64,000 nt of DNA from contig DATKMK010000119.1 in assembly GCA_035541895.1 (NCBI GenBank), forward strand, positions 62,001-126,000. Direction: 5' to 3'. Both the position numbers and the translations under genes were made by a program. This stretch comes from DATKMK01 sp035541895 (GTDB lineage Bacteria > Desulfobacterota > Binatia > HRBIN30 > JACQVA1). The notes under the pieces are model-generated. The model was not told where the DNA came from and ran no database searches. It saw nothing but the letters and a program-made list of their open reading frames with translations. Shown piece after piece: positions 43,043-51,221 of the stretch. Numbering within the stretch: position 1 is the first letter of the stretch; each line of letters opens with the position of its first letter.

Positions 43043-44602
43043 CTACACCAACTCCGCGGGACTCGGCCGATCGGGGGGCAGCGGATCGCCGGCACGTCCG
43101 TTGGGGCGTGCCCCCGCTGCGGGAGCCGGAGCGCCGGCCGCAGCGGTGCGTTGCCGCGGCGGTCGCGGCGCGCGTCGCGAGGGGGCGATGCGCCGCTCGA
43201 TCTCGTCGATCTCTTGCGTCAGATAGCTCGTCAGTCGCTCGGGATCGGGAATCGCCGCAGGATCCGAGTCGATGCCGATTGCAAACGATTCGCCGTACGA
43301 GACCATTGCGATCGACAACGGCACGCCGAGCATCACCGGCGCAAACGGATGGACCGCTTCGATTCTTGCGCCGCCGAGGTAGCGGTGCGTGGTCGGGCCA
43401 GGCACGTTGGAACAAATCAGGTGCACGCGCCCGGCGGCCTGTTGTGCGAGGGCGCGAAAACCGAAGGCCGGCACGATCGCGATGGCCTGCAACAGCGCTT
43501 GGTAGGCGGTGCCGTGGCGATTGCCCTTGGCGGTGCGGGTTTGGTGATGGATGCGTTCGACGCGCGCCAGCGGATCGGGTTCGCCGACCGGCAGACGCAC
43601 GGTAAACGCGCCGACGCGATTACCCAGCGCGTGGCGCTCGTGATCTTCGCGCAAGCTCATCGGCACGATGCAATTGACCTCATCGAGGAACAGCCCGATG
43701 TGTTCGTGATAGCGTGCGACCGCGCCCGCTACCGAGGTCAGCGCTAGATCGTTGAGCGAGATGCCGAGGGCGGTCTTGATCGCCCGGAGCCGAGCCAAGG
43801 AGAAGGAGACGCCGTCCAGGCGCCGTCCAATCCCCGTGCAGCGCGCGGCAAGCGGATCGCTGATCGGCGGCGACATCATGTCGCCGAGCATGGTGCCGAG
43901 CTTCTCGGCGCTGCGCACCCAGCCGTTGAGCGTGGCCGCCGGATCGAGCAGCGACTGAACCAAGCTCGACGCCAGCCCGCCGATGCCGGTGACCGCCTCC
44001 CGCGCGCCCTGTTGCAGGAGCGTGGTGACACGCGCGGACATCGTTGGCGCACTCGTGCGGGAGCGGGCGCGCGGCGGGACCTTCACCACATCGGTTCGGC
44101 GAGCCTGCGTCATCGCGTCGAACAGCGCCACGGCGCCGGCGCCGTCCATCACCGAATGGTGCAGCTTCAGAAAGTACGCCGCCCGCCCGCCGGACAGCCC
44201 TTCGATCAAATAGCCCTCCCACAGCGGGCGCAGGTGATCGAGCGGGGTGGCGAAGACCGCGCCGGCGAACTCGAAGAGTTGGCGATCCGTCGCGGGGTCG
44301 GGCAACACCACCGTGCGCAGATGATAGTCGAGATCGAAGTGGTGATCGTCTTCCCACTCGGGCAGCGCGAACGGCAACGGTGATTCGACCACGCGCTGTT
44401 GCAGTCGCGGCACGTACGCGATCAGCCGCTCGACGGAGGCGCGGAAGCGACGTCGATCAGGCGCACGATCGAGCATGAACAAACCGGCCACCAGCGGCCG
44501 GACTTGTGGGGCCGCAGCCTCGGCATACCAGAAGAACGCATCGGTCGGCAGCATGCGCGACGCGGTCTTCAACGGATAACGGCGCTGTTGTTTGTCGCTC
44601 AT
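43043..44602 (-). CDS. Wax ester synthase/diacylglycerol acyltransferase (WS/DGAT)
   Basis: This 519-residue protein of the WS/DGAT family makes wax esters or triacylglycerols from acyl-CoA and long-chain alcohols or diglycerides. The active-site motif HHSVMDG lies near residue 145 in the segment YFLKLHHSVMDGAGAVAL, and the later NVPGPTTHRYLGGARIEAVH is the second conserved block. The ATG at 44602 was chosen because an 18-residue upstream extension is not family-like. The C-terminal 40 residues are Pro/Ala-rich. It is divergent from rtcB across 226 bp. It suggests neutral lipid storage in this organism. Confidence 0.9.
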   Translation of the reverse strand: MSDKQQRRYPLKTASRMLPTDAFFWYAEAAAPQVRPLVAGLFMLDRAPDRRRFRASVERLIAYVPRLQQRVVESPLPFALPEWEDDHHFDLDYHLRTVVLPDPATDRQLFEFAGAVFATPLDHLRPLWEGYLIEGLSGGRAAYFLKLHHSVMDGAGAVALFDAMTQARRTDVVKVPPRARSRTSAPTMSARVTTLLQQGAREAVTGIGGLASSLVQSLLDPAATLNGWVRSAEKLGTMLGDMMSPPISDPLAARCTGIGRRLDGVSFSLARLRAIKTALGISLNDLALTSVAGAVARYHEHIGLFLDEVNCIVPMSLREDHERHALGNRVGAFTVRLPVGEPDPLARVERIHHQTRTAKGNRHGTAYQALLQAIAIVPAFGFRALAQQAAGRVHLICSNVPGPTTHRYLGGARIEAVHPFAPVMLGVPLSIAMVSYGESFAIGIDSDPAAIPDPERLTSYLTQEIDEIERRIAPSRRAPRPPRQRTAAAGAPAPAAGARPNGRAGDPLPPDRPSPAELV

Positions 44603-44828
44603 GGTTTTCTCCCGACCCCGGGTGATCGCTCCGCCGTTACCCCGCCCGCATTCCATCCCGGTTCTGTGTGAGTCTGTTACTGAGTCTCGGTAAAGAATTC
44701 ACTGATCCATGCGGGTCTATTCTTGTGATCTTTATCATCATTTGCCGCCGGCCTCGCGACCTTGTTCTTTGCGGCGCCGGTAGTCATCATGGTCGCAGCC
44801 CCAGAGCAAGCGAAGAGGAAGGCCCACC

Positions 44829-46286
44829 ATGGCCGCACCAGAAGGAATTCGTCGCATCGCGGATAGCGTGTGGGAACTGCCGCCGACACTGCGGCCGGGC
44901 ATGCGCGTACCGGTGCGCATTTGCGCAACCGAGCCGTTGCTGCACGCGATGGACGATCAAGTGTTCAAACAAGCTGCGAACGTGGCCACGTTGCCGGGCA
45001 TCGTGGGGTACAGCTTCGTGATGCCCGACGCGCACTGGGGCTACGGCTTTCCGATCGGTGGCGTCGCGGCCATGGACCCCGAGACCGGCGTGATCTCGCC
45101 GGGCGGCATCGGCTTCGACATCAATTGCGGGATGCGCCTGGTGCTCACCGATCTCACGTTCGACGACGTGCAACCCAAACTGCACGAGTTGGTCGACACG
45201 CTCTACGATCGCGTGCCCGCCGGCGTGGGTGCGAAGGGCTTCGTCAAACTGTCGCAGTCGGAGTTCGCCGAGGTGCTCGAACAAGGAGCAGGCTGGTGCG
45301 TGCGCAACGGATACGGCGTCGAGGAGGATCTCGCCCGTACCGAAGAGTCCGGTTGCTTGATGGGGGCCGACGTCGAGTGCGTCAGCGACCGCGCCATCGA
45401 GCGGGGCTATCGCCAGATCGGCACGCTCGGCTCCGGCAATCACTATCTGGAAATCCAAGTGGCGCGTCCCGAGCACATCGTGGATCCCGAGCTGGCCGCA
45501 CAATTGGGAATCACGCGGCCGAATCAAATCGCGGTGATGTTTCACTGCGGCAGCCGCGGCTTCGGCCATCAGGTGGCGACCGACTATCTGCAAATCTTCT
45601 TACGCGCGATGACCACCAAGTACGGGATGGAGATCATCGACCGCGAGCTGGCGTGCGCGCCTTTCAAGTCTGACGAAGGTCGGCGCTACTTCGCTGCCAT
45701 GCAGTGCGCCGCCAACATGTCGTTCGCCAGCCGCCAGGTGATCCTTCACCGCATCCGCGAGGTGTTCGGCGCCGTCTTTCACCGCGATTGGCGCGAACTG
45801 GGGTTGCGGATGATCTACGACGTGGCGCACAACACCGCCAAGCTCGAAACCCATGTGGTCGAGGGCCGATCCCGTCAACTGTTGGTGCACCGCAAGGGCG
45901 CGACGCGCGCGTTCGGTCCGGGCATGCCCGGCCTGCCGCCGGAGTATCAGCGCACCGGGCAGCCGGTGATCATCGGCGGCAGCATGGAGACCGGTTCCTA
46001 CTTGCTCACCGGCGTGGCGGGTGGTGCCGCGACCTTCTTCAGCACGGCGCACGGCAGCGGCCGCACGATGAGTCGCACGAAGGCCAAGCACGCGTATCGC
46101 GGACGCGATTTGCAACGCAGCATGGAACACCGCGGCATCTACGTGCGCACGGTCTCGTTCGGCGGGCTCGCGGAAGAGGCGGGCGCGGCCTACAAAGACA
46201 TCGATGCCGTCGTCGAGGCCACCGAGCACGCCGGCTTGAGCCATCGCGTCGTGCGCTTCACGCCGATCGGCAACGTCAAAGGCTGA
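44829..46286 (+). CDS. rtcB: RNA-splicing ligase RtcB
   Basis: This 485-residue protein is a full-length RtcB, which joins 2',3'-cyclic phosphate or 3'-phosphate and 5'-OH RNA ends using GTP and Mn. Metal and GTP sites appear in GGIGFDINCGMRLVLTD near residue 100, GTLGSGNHYLEIQ, MFHCGSRGFGHQVA near residue 240, DVAHNTAKLETH, and GGSMETGSYLLTG and FSTAHGSGRTMSR near residue 400. An AAGAGG-like site precedes the ATG. It is directly followed by the archease gene, the usual activator that speeds RtcB guanylylation. Together they repair or splice broken RNAs. Confidence 0.96.
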   Translation: MAAPEGIRRIADSVWELPPTLRPGMRVPVRICATEPLLHAMDDQVFKQAANVATLPGIVGYSFVMPDAHWGYGFPIGGVAAMDPETGVISPGGIGFDINCGMRLVLTDLTFDDVQPKLHELVDTLYDRVPAGVGAKGFVKLSQSEFAEVLEQGAGWCVRNGYGVEEDLARTEESGCLMGADVECVSDRAIERGYRQIGTLGSGNHYLEIQVARPEHIVDPELAAQLGITRPNQIAVMFHCGSRGFGHQVATDYLQIFLRAMTTKYGMEIIDRELACAPFKSDEGRRYFAAMQCAANMSFASRQVILHRIREVFGAVFHRDWRELGLRMIYDVAHNTAKLETHVVEGRSRQLLVHRKGATRAFGPGMPGLPPEYQRTGQPVIIGGSMETGSYLLTGVAGGAATFFSTAHGSGRTMSRTKAKHAYRGRDLQRSMEHRGIYVRTVSFGGLAEEAGAAYKDIDAVVEATEHAGLSHRVVRFTPIGNVKG

Positions 46287-46293
46287 GCCCGCG

Positions 46294-46725
46294 ATGCCGT
46301 ACGAATATCTCGAGGACGGCGTCACCAGCGACGTGACGTTTCACGCCTGGGGCGCGACGCTGGACGAGTTGTTCAGCGCGGCGGCCGACGCTACCACCAA
46401 CGTGATGATTGCAACGCTCGATACGGTTCGGCCACGCATCAGCAAGCCGGTCTCGGTTAGCGCCGATACGTTGGATTTGTTGCTGCTCCGCTTGCTCGAC
46501 GAGCTGATCTTCTACAAGGACGCCGAAGGGTTGATCCTGCGCGCCACCAATGTTCATGTTGAAACCGTCGATCACGCGCACCAGGCCCGCGCCGATTTGC
46601 GCGGTGAGCCCATCGATCGCAACGCCCACGAACTGTCGGGCGACGTGAAGGCCGTCACCCTTCACGGCCTGCGCGTCGAGCAACACGATGCCGGTTGGCA
46701 CGCCGAAGTGACACTCGACGTGTAG
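46294..46725 (+). CDS. Archease (RtcB activator)
   Basis: This 143-residue protein matches the archease family: YEYLEDGVTSDVTFHAWGAT near the start, LDELFSAAADATTNVMIATL, LLLRLLDELIFYKDAEGLIL, the TLHGLRVEQHDAGWHAEVTL end, and conserved acidic metal-binding residues including the last Asp-Val. Archease helps RtcB turn over. It begins 7 bp after rtcB, which confirms the pairing. The normal family length is present and no anomalies were seen. Confidence 0.95.
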   Translation: MPYEYLEDGVTSDVTFHAWGATLDELFSAAADATTNVMIATLDTVRPRISKPVSVSADTLDLLLLRLLDELIFYKDAEGLILRATNVHVETVDHAHQARADLRGEPIDRNAHELSGDVKAVTLHGLRVEQHDAGWHAEVTLDV

Positions 46726-46747
46726 CCCTACCGCATTCGCTGGACAC

Positions 46748-47959
46748 TCACGACACGGCGTAGCGTCCGGCGGCTAGGTCACGGGTGAAATCGGTGATGG
46801 CGCTCAACTCGGCGTCGATGAGTTCAGTGGTGAGACGTTGGATGGTGGCGAAGTCGCCGTCTCCTTCGGGTGCGTATTGCACCGCGGCAACCGCCGGCTG
46901 GTCGATGGGCTCACCGATCCGACTGCAAAGCCAGACCCAGACCTCCGTGACGCCGCGCACTTCGCGGTAGATCCGTTCGGCGAGTCGGAAGGCCAGCACG
47001 TTGTAGATCTTGCCGACGTGACTGACCGGGTTCTTGCCTGGCGCCGCCTCGGCACTGGCCGGACGATTGAGCGACGTGAGCCCGTTGACCCGATTGCCGC
47101 GGCCGACCTCGCCGGAGTCGGCATCTTCGGCCGAGGTTCCCAGCAGACTGAGGTAGACGCCATCGAGGCCACGTCCGCGACGATCCAGATGATTGAGTGC
47201 CACCTGCACGTCGGCGAGCGTCCCACGCTGGCCCTCCGCGAAGCGGGTCACGGCTTCGACGATTTCGGCTTTGCGATCGAAGTACGCAGCCTCGTCGCTG
47301 ATGCACTTCTCGATCAACGGCATCGCGATGGTGAGCTGCAGCCGATCTTGCGTGCGAACGCCCAGCACTTTCACGTCTTCGCCCGTGTCGGGAAAGCGTC
47401 CCTTGAATTCACCGGAGTTGAGATAGCGTTCGGTTGCGAGCACCGCTCTCTCTGCGTCGGTAAGCGGAAAGTAGCCCACGGCGGCAGATGTATCGTTGGC
47501 CCCCAGCACCGCCGACTCGCGAGAGAAGATCCCGCTCAGCTCGCGCGATCCTGCGGCGAGCGCACTCTCGTAGATCAGGTGACGGACCGGATCGACGTGA
47601 CGGAGATGGGTTCGCATCCAGTCCTGAGCGGTGGCGATGGCGAGGTCGCCGACCGCGACGCGCTCACCGCGAAACTCGATGGTGGCGCGATCGCCGATGA
47701 TCAATCGCATCGGCTGGGTTTGGCGGCCGCCGCCGAAGTCGTGCTCGACCGCGCCGGCGATCAGCAGGCCCTTGTCGATGTTGTGGTGGAGCACGCGACC
47801 GAAGCGCCGCAGATATTCCTGCGACAGCGCGATCGAGATCGCCTCCGCCACCGCGTCGCAGATCGAGTCCGGATGTCCGAGCCCCTTGCGCTCGACGACC
47901 TCGACGCGTTGTTCACTCGGGCGTTGCGACCGGAAAGTCTCGACGCTGATGGCGCGCAT
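46748..47959 (-). CDS. Archaeal-type S-adenosylmethionine synthetase
   Basis: This 403-residue protein aligns by eye with the archaeal MAT family (COG1812), not the common bacterial MetK: VEVVERKGLGHPDSICDAVA near residue 20, HHNIDKGLLIAGAVEHDFGG near residue 55, a Gly-rich ADSGEVGRGNRVNGLTSLNR near residue 270, and KNPVSHVGKIYNVLAFRLAE. It makes AdoMet from ATP and methionine. ATG at 47959 was chosen because a promoter places it just downstream of the transcription start; the GTG at 47965 is an alternative. Archaeal-type MAT is rare in bacteria and suggests horizontal transfer. It is divergent from a radical SAM gene, a user of AdoMet. Confidence 0.9.
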   Translation of the reverse strand: MRAISVETFRSQRPSEQRVEVVERKGLGHPDSICDAVAEAISIALSQEYLRRFGRVLHHNIDKGLLIAGAVEHDFGGGRQTQPMRLIIGDRATIEFRGERVAVGDLAIATAQDWMRTHLRHVDPVRHLIYESALAAGSRELSGIFSRESAVLGANDTSAAVGYFPLTDAERAVLATERYLNSGEFKGRFPDTGEDVKVLGVRTQDRLQLTIAMPLIEKCISDEAAYFDRKAEIVEAVTRFAEGQRGTLADVQVALNHLDRRGRGLDGVYLSLLGTSAEDADSGEVGRGNRVNGLTSLNRPASAEAAPGKNPVSHVGKIYNVLAFRLAERIYREVRGVTEVWVWLCSRIGEPIDQPAVAAVQYAPEGDGDFATIQRLTTELIDAELSAITDFTRDLAAGRYAVS

Positions 47960-47974
47960 TGTCACGTCATTTCT

Positions 47975-48002
47975 AGTATAGGCGCTCAGGTCGGCTTCTC
48001 AA
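47975..48002 (-). promoter_or_regulatory. Sigma70-like promoter for the MAT gene
   Basis: On the minus strand TTGAGA (48002-47997) and TATACT (47980-47975) are 16 bp apart. A start of transcription near 47968 would leave a leader of roughly 9-10 nucleotides before the ATG at 47959, so the message would be nearly leaderless with no room for a normal ribosome-binding site. Confidence 0.5.
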
Positions 48003-48113
48003 ATCCAATAGTCCGATGCGCGCGAAGCGCGTGCGGGCGGAGTGCAACGGAACGGCAAGAGATATGCGTCCGAGCGGGGAGGTGCTCCCGACGGGGGGCG
48101 TGGATCGGCCGAC

Positions 48114-49193
48114 GTGAAGGAAGCAATGTTCTACGAGCCGTTGAGTGGGGGGCGGGTCCTGTGCTCGCTGTGTTCACTCTACTGCAAGATCGCGCCTGGC
48201 CGGCGCGGAGCCTGCGGAGTGCGCGTCAACGTCGACGAAACCTTGTACACGCTGGTCTACGGCAAACTCGTGGCGCGCCACATCGATCCGATCGAAAAGA
48301 AACCGTTCTTTCACTTTCTGCCAGGAAGCCGCTCGTACTCGATTGCGACCGTCGGATGCAACTTCCGCTGCCTGCACTGCCAGAACTACGAAATCTCGCA
48401 ACAGCCGAAACAGAAGTTGCCGCCGATCCGCGACTTTGGCGGCGAGAACCCGGAAGTCATGTGCATATCGCTGCGCGACGCCGCGGCGCAGATTCCAGGC
48501 GAAGACGTCGCTCCGGAGGAAGTCGTGCTGGCGGCCCAGCGCAGCGGCTGTCGCAGCATTGCGTACACCTACACGGAACCGACAATCTTCTTCGAGTTCG
48601 CCTACGACACCGCGCGGCTGGCGACGGACGAGGACATCGCCAACGTGTTCGTCACCAACGGCTACACTACTGAGGAGGCGCTCGAAACTATCGCCCCATG
48701 TCTCGATGCCGCCAACATCGACCTGAAGAGCTTCGACGAGACGGCGCACAAGCGCATGACCGGCGCGCGTCTGCAGCCGGTGCTCGACGCGATCCGGGCG
48801 TACAAACGGCTCGGTATCTGGATCGAGGTGACGACGCTGGTGATCCCGGGACACAACGACTCGGACGCGGAACTCCGGCACATCGCCGAGTTCATCGCCG
48901 GCGTCGGCACCGACATCCCCTGGCACGTCACGCAATTCTATCCCGCGTATCGCCTGCTCGATCGCGCGCGCACGCCGGTGGTGACGCTGCGGCGGGCGCG
49001 CGAAATCGGATACGAGGCCGGCCTCCAGTATGTGTACGAAGGCAACGTCCCGGGTGAGGGCGGCGAAGACACGTACTGCTACTCGTGCAAGGCGCGGGTA
49101 GTCGAGCGTCACGGTCTCGATCTGATCGCCAACCGGCTGCGCGACGGCTGCTGTTCCGAATGTGGCCATTCGCTTCCCGGTGTTTGGCGATAG
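48114..49193 (+). CDS. amrS: AmrS-type radical SAM enzyme (AmmeMemoRadiSam system)
   Basis: This protein of about 359 residues belongs to the AmmeMemoRadiSam radical SAM family (relatives of pyruvate formate-lyase activating enzyme). The start KEAMFYEPLSGGRVLCSLCS plus ACGVRVNVDETLYTLVYGKL is the family's N-terminal signature with extra Cys pairs. The radical SAM cluster motif is VGCNFRCLHCQNYEIS near residue 80 (CxxxCxxC), and the C-terminal CYSCKARVVER and CCSECGHSLPG give a possible extra metal site. The two usual partners (AMMECR1-like and Memo-like proteins) are not in the window. GTG at 48114 was chosen by family pattern; ATG at 48126 is possible. It lies 17 bp before the CBS-domain gene. 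Confidence 0.87.
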   Translation: MKEAMFYEPLSGGRVLCSLCSLYCKIAPGRRGACGVRVNVDETLYTLVYGKLVARHIDPIEKKPFFHFLPGSRSYSIATVGCNFRCLHCQNYEISQQPKQKLPPIRDFGGENPEVMCISLRDAAAQIPGEDVAPEEVVLAAQRSGCRSIAYTYTEPTIFFEFAYDTARLATDEDIANVFVTNGYTTEEALETIAPCLDAANIDLKSFDETAHKRMTGARLQPVLDAIRAYKRLGIWIEVTTLVIPGHNDSDAELRHIAEFIAGVGTDIPWHVTQFYPAYRLLDRARTPVVTLRRAREIGYEAGLQYVYEGNVPGEGGEDTYCYSCKARVVERHGLDLIANRLRDGCCSECGHSLPGVWR

Positions 49194-49210
49194 AAACGGA
49201 GGACGCGCCC

Positions 49211-49630
49211 ATGTCAGTCGGTCGAATCTGTGTGCGGGAAGTTGCTCTGGCCGACGCGAATGAAACCGCGATGGCGGCGGCCCGGCGCATGAAGCGGGCC
49301 GGCGTCGGAACGCTGATCGTTCTCGATCAAGTGAAGAGACCGATTGGACTGGTCACCGATCGCGACCTCGTGGTCCGTGTTATCGCCGCCGGCAAATCTC
49401 CCAAAACCACGCGGGTGCGCGACGTCATGACCACCACACTTAAGATCATTCGGGAGGACAGCCCGATTGAAGACGCGCTCGGCATGATGCGCGGGAGCGG
49501 TCTTCGCCGGCTGCCGGTCGTCAATCGGGAGGGGCAACTCGTAGGCATCGTCAGTCTCGACGATGTGCTCGCTCTGCTCGCTGAAGAATTCGCACTGATC
49601 GGCGGCGTATTGAAATCGCAGAGTGCGTGA
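49211..49630 (+). CDS. CBS-domain pair protein
   Basis: This 139-residue protein consists of two CBS motifs (ANETAMAAARRMKRAGVGTL, VLDQVKRPIGLVTDRDLVVR; then DSPIEDALGMMRGSGLRRLP, VVNREGQLVGIVSLDDVLAL), which pair to form a Bateman module binding adenosyl nucleotides such as AMP, ATP or AdoMet. It is a likely regulatory or energy-sensing protein. The ATG at 49211 follows GGAGGA at good spacing. It is probably cotranscribed with the AmrS-type gene. The target enzyme is unknown. Confidence 0.87.
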   Translation: MSVGRICVREVALADANETAMAAARRMKRAGVGTLIVLDQVKRPIGLVTDRDLVVRVIAAGKSPKTTRVRDVMTTTLKIIREDSPIEDALGMMRGSGLRRLPVVNREGQLVGIVSLDDVLALLAEEFALIGGVLKSQSA

Positions 49631-49664
49631 CGCCGCGGTGTTGCGGCTGCGCCCCGCGTGGCTA

Positions 49665-49836
49665 GATTGGTTCTGCCGGGTCAACCGGTGCTGCCGAACC
49701 GGGCAGGTTCCCTCAGGGGAGGCTGAGGGGTCCTTTCGGCAGGTGGGGTTGGCGGCCCGGTGGGGGCGTGGGTAGTGTCAGGGCGCTGGACTTGTGAAGA
49801 CTGCGCCCGTTGATCCCCACGCCTCCGGTGTTTTTT
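49665..49836 (+). ncRNA. Candidate structured non-coding RNA with terminator-like end
   Basis: The 260-bp gap between the CBS gene and a convergent small-protein gene holds strongly self-complementary sequence. On the plus strand there are nested stems CCGGG/CCCGG (49676-49680 with 49756-49760), TCAACC/GGTTGG (49681-49686 with 49747-49752), CTGCCGAA/TTCGGCAG (49691-49698 with 49735-49742) and CCCTCAG/CTGAGGG (49710-49716 with 49723-49729). These form an extended rod. A second stem pairs 49762-49772 with 49816-49826 (11 bp, one G-T) around an inner GGGCGC/GCGCCC stem, followed 4 bases later by TTTTTT. An alternative GGTTC/GAACC pairing (49669-49673 with 49696-49700) would cross the first two stems. 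It does not match SRP RNA, tmRNA, RNase P or 6S as known to me. It could be an sRNA, a 3' element or an attenuator. Confidence 0.5.
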
Positions 49837-49890
49837 GGGGGCTCAAGGGCGGCCACAACTCGAACACGTCAGAGTGCGGAGACGCGATTG

Positions 49891-50199
49891 TTACCACGCC
49901 ACGCACATCATGCGCATTCCCGGGTTCTCTTCCACACGGGAACAATTGTCGCGGCGGGTGCCATAGTGGAGCAGCCAACCGATTCCGCGTGTCGAGTTCG
50001 TCAATGCACCACGTGGGTCCGTCAGAACGGACTCCACGGCTGGTCCGGGCGGTGGCTGCCCTACAGTCTCGTAGGCGGGAGCAGCCTTTTCCAACGTCCC
50101 GGGTGAATTGATTTGATCAGCGGCTGTTGGGCGCGCAATCACCATCGCCGCTCCAACCAGCACGAGGATCGAAACCGTAAGCCGCGAAAACCGTTGCAT
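49891..50199 (-). CDS. Small secreted protein of unknown function
   Basis: This 102-residue protein begins with a signal peptide (SRLTVSILVLVGAAMVIARP, cut probably after TAA). The mature part is short, Pro-rich and basic, with two Cys (DNCSRV and MRMMCVAW). The ATG at 50199 has a strong AGGAGG site upstream at good distance, which supports the gene despite its size. No family is recognised. It converges with the structured non-coding segment and CBS gene. Confidence 0.55.
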   Translation of the reverse strand: MQRFSRLTVSILVLVGAAMVIARPTAADQINSPGTLEKAAPAYETVGQPPPGPAVESVLTDPRGALTNSTRGIGWLLHYGTRRDNCSRVEENPGMRMMCVAW

Positions 50200-50295
50200 G
50201 CTCGCCTCCTGCCACACGAGCACTATAACCATCATCTCACGATCTCATTGGACACGATCAGATTTTCGTCCAATCGGGTCGGCGTGACGAAGGGC

Positions 50296-50559
50296 CTACG
50301 GGCCGGCTCGGTTGCAGGTGTTGTACGCCTCAACGCATTGCCCGCGGCAGTGGCTGTAGTTGCTGCGGCAATCCTCGACGCATCGGCGTTTGTCGTCGCC
50401 ACGCAGTTTGCTGCACCCCTCGTAGCAGTGCGGTTTTTGGTCATCACAACGTGCGTAACAGTCGCGCTTTTCCTCCGTACAAACCGAGAACGCGACGCCG
50501 CTTGCGGGGCATGCCAGTACCATTGCGACGACGATCGGGCAGAGCAGGGCGCTTCTCAT
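50296..50559 (-). CDS. Small secreted twin-CX3C Cys-rich protein
   Basis: This 87-residue protein has a signal peptide (LLCPIVVAMVLACPASGVAF) followed by ten Cys at a regular spacing: C-x6-C-x3-C-x6-C-x3-C-x10-C-x3-C-x6-C-x3-C-x6-C. Pairs of CX3C motifs separated by short helices are typical of helical-hairpin proteins held by two disulphides, as in small metal-binding or chaperone-like proteins. Between the cysteines the residues are strongly charged. No homologous family is recognised. It is encoded just downstream of a YjbR-like gene on the same strand. The ATG at 50559 (residue 11 of a longer frame) gives the cleanest signal peptide. Confidence 0.6.
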   Translation of the reverse strand: MRSALLCPIVVAMVLACPASGVAFSVCTEEKRDCYARCDDQKPHCYEGCSKLRGDDKRRCVEDCRSNYSHCRGQCVEAYNTCNRAGP

Positions 50560-50585
50560 CGTAGACCAATCTGGATCGATGGCGA

Positions 50586-51092
50586 TCAAGCGGTTCCCGA
50601 CTTCGTGGCGGATCTCCGCTTCGTCTTCGGAGTCGACTTCGTCGCTCGGGGCTTTGCTGCGGATCGTCCTGTTTGCGCGATCCGACCGACCTCGGGTTGG
50701 TCGGCGGTTGGTGACGGGCGATCACGGAGTCGCCCCGGCGCTGACATCAGGTAACCGTCCTTGAGGATTCCGGCGAGTTCGTCCCAATCGACTTTGTAGT
50801 CGAGGCGGACGCCGACCCAGCCCTTGGGACCCATATAAGGTGGGACGAAGAAGCGCCTCGCGTCGGCGTTGACGAGAATTTCCTGCACCATCGGAGGCGC
50901 CTTCACCCATACCGCCACGTGACCGCTCTTGTGGTGATTGTTGTCGGTCATCGCGAACATGCTGCCGCCGGTGACGCGAAACGTGCATTCGCCCCACGCC
51001 TCCTTCTCGAACGCCTCGGGCAGCGCCAGACAGATCGTGCGAAGGCGTTGAATTGCGGGATTTGAATCGTCGTACATGCGCGGGTGTGCCAT
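50586..51092 (-). CDS. YjbR/MmcQ-like DNA-binding-fold protein
   Basis: This 168-residue protein resembles the MmcQ/YjbR fold: an N-terminal helix (IQRLRTICLALPEAFEKEAW), GECTFRVTGGSMFAMTDNNH, VAVWVKAPPMVQEILVNADA, and the end strand YMGPKGWVGVRLDYKVDWDE. The C-terminal 40 residues are a basic, low-complexity Lys/Arg/Thr/Pro tail, which is not part of the fold. Family members are thought to bind DNA or small ligands, but function is mostly unknown. The start ATG at 51092 was chosen over a longer frame from 51197. It is followed 26 bp downstream by the CX3C protein gene. Confidence 0.72.
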   Translation of the reverse strand: MAHPRMYDDSNPAIQRLRTICLALPEAFEKEAWGECTFRVTGGSMFAMTDNNHHKSGHVAVWVKAPPMVQEILVNADARRFFVPPYMGPKGWVGVRLDYKVDWDELAGILKDGYLMSAPGRLRDRPSPTADQPEVGRIAQTGRSAAKPRATKSTPKTKRRSATKSGTA

Positions 51093-51221
51093 GAAGCCCT
51101 CTCCGGGGAGTGCGCCTGCCTCATACTCCTTACGGCCCTCGATTTTCAATAAGTTTCGGCGTCCATCACGGCAAGGGTGCCCCAGTGCAAGCTCCAACGT
51201 GACACTAAGAACAGGAGTTTC

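Noticed and set aside
49665..49836. SRP (4.5S) RNA or 6S RNA
   Set aside because: The GGUCAGG...GGAAGG...AGCAGCC core of SRP RNA is absent and there is no single long rod with a large central bubble spanning both ends as in 6S.
49794..50111. Two plus-strand frames over the structured segment and small-protein gene
   Set aside because: They overlap the strong-RBS minus-strand secreted-protein gene and lack any coding character.
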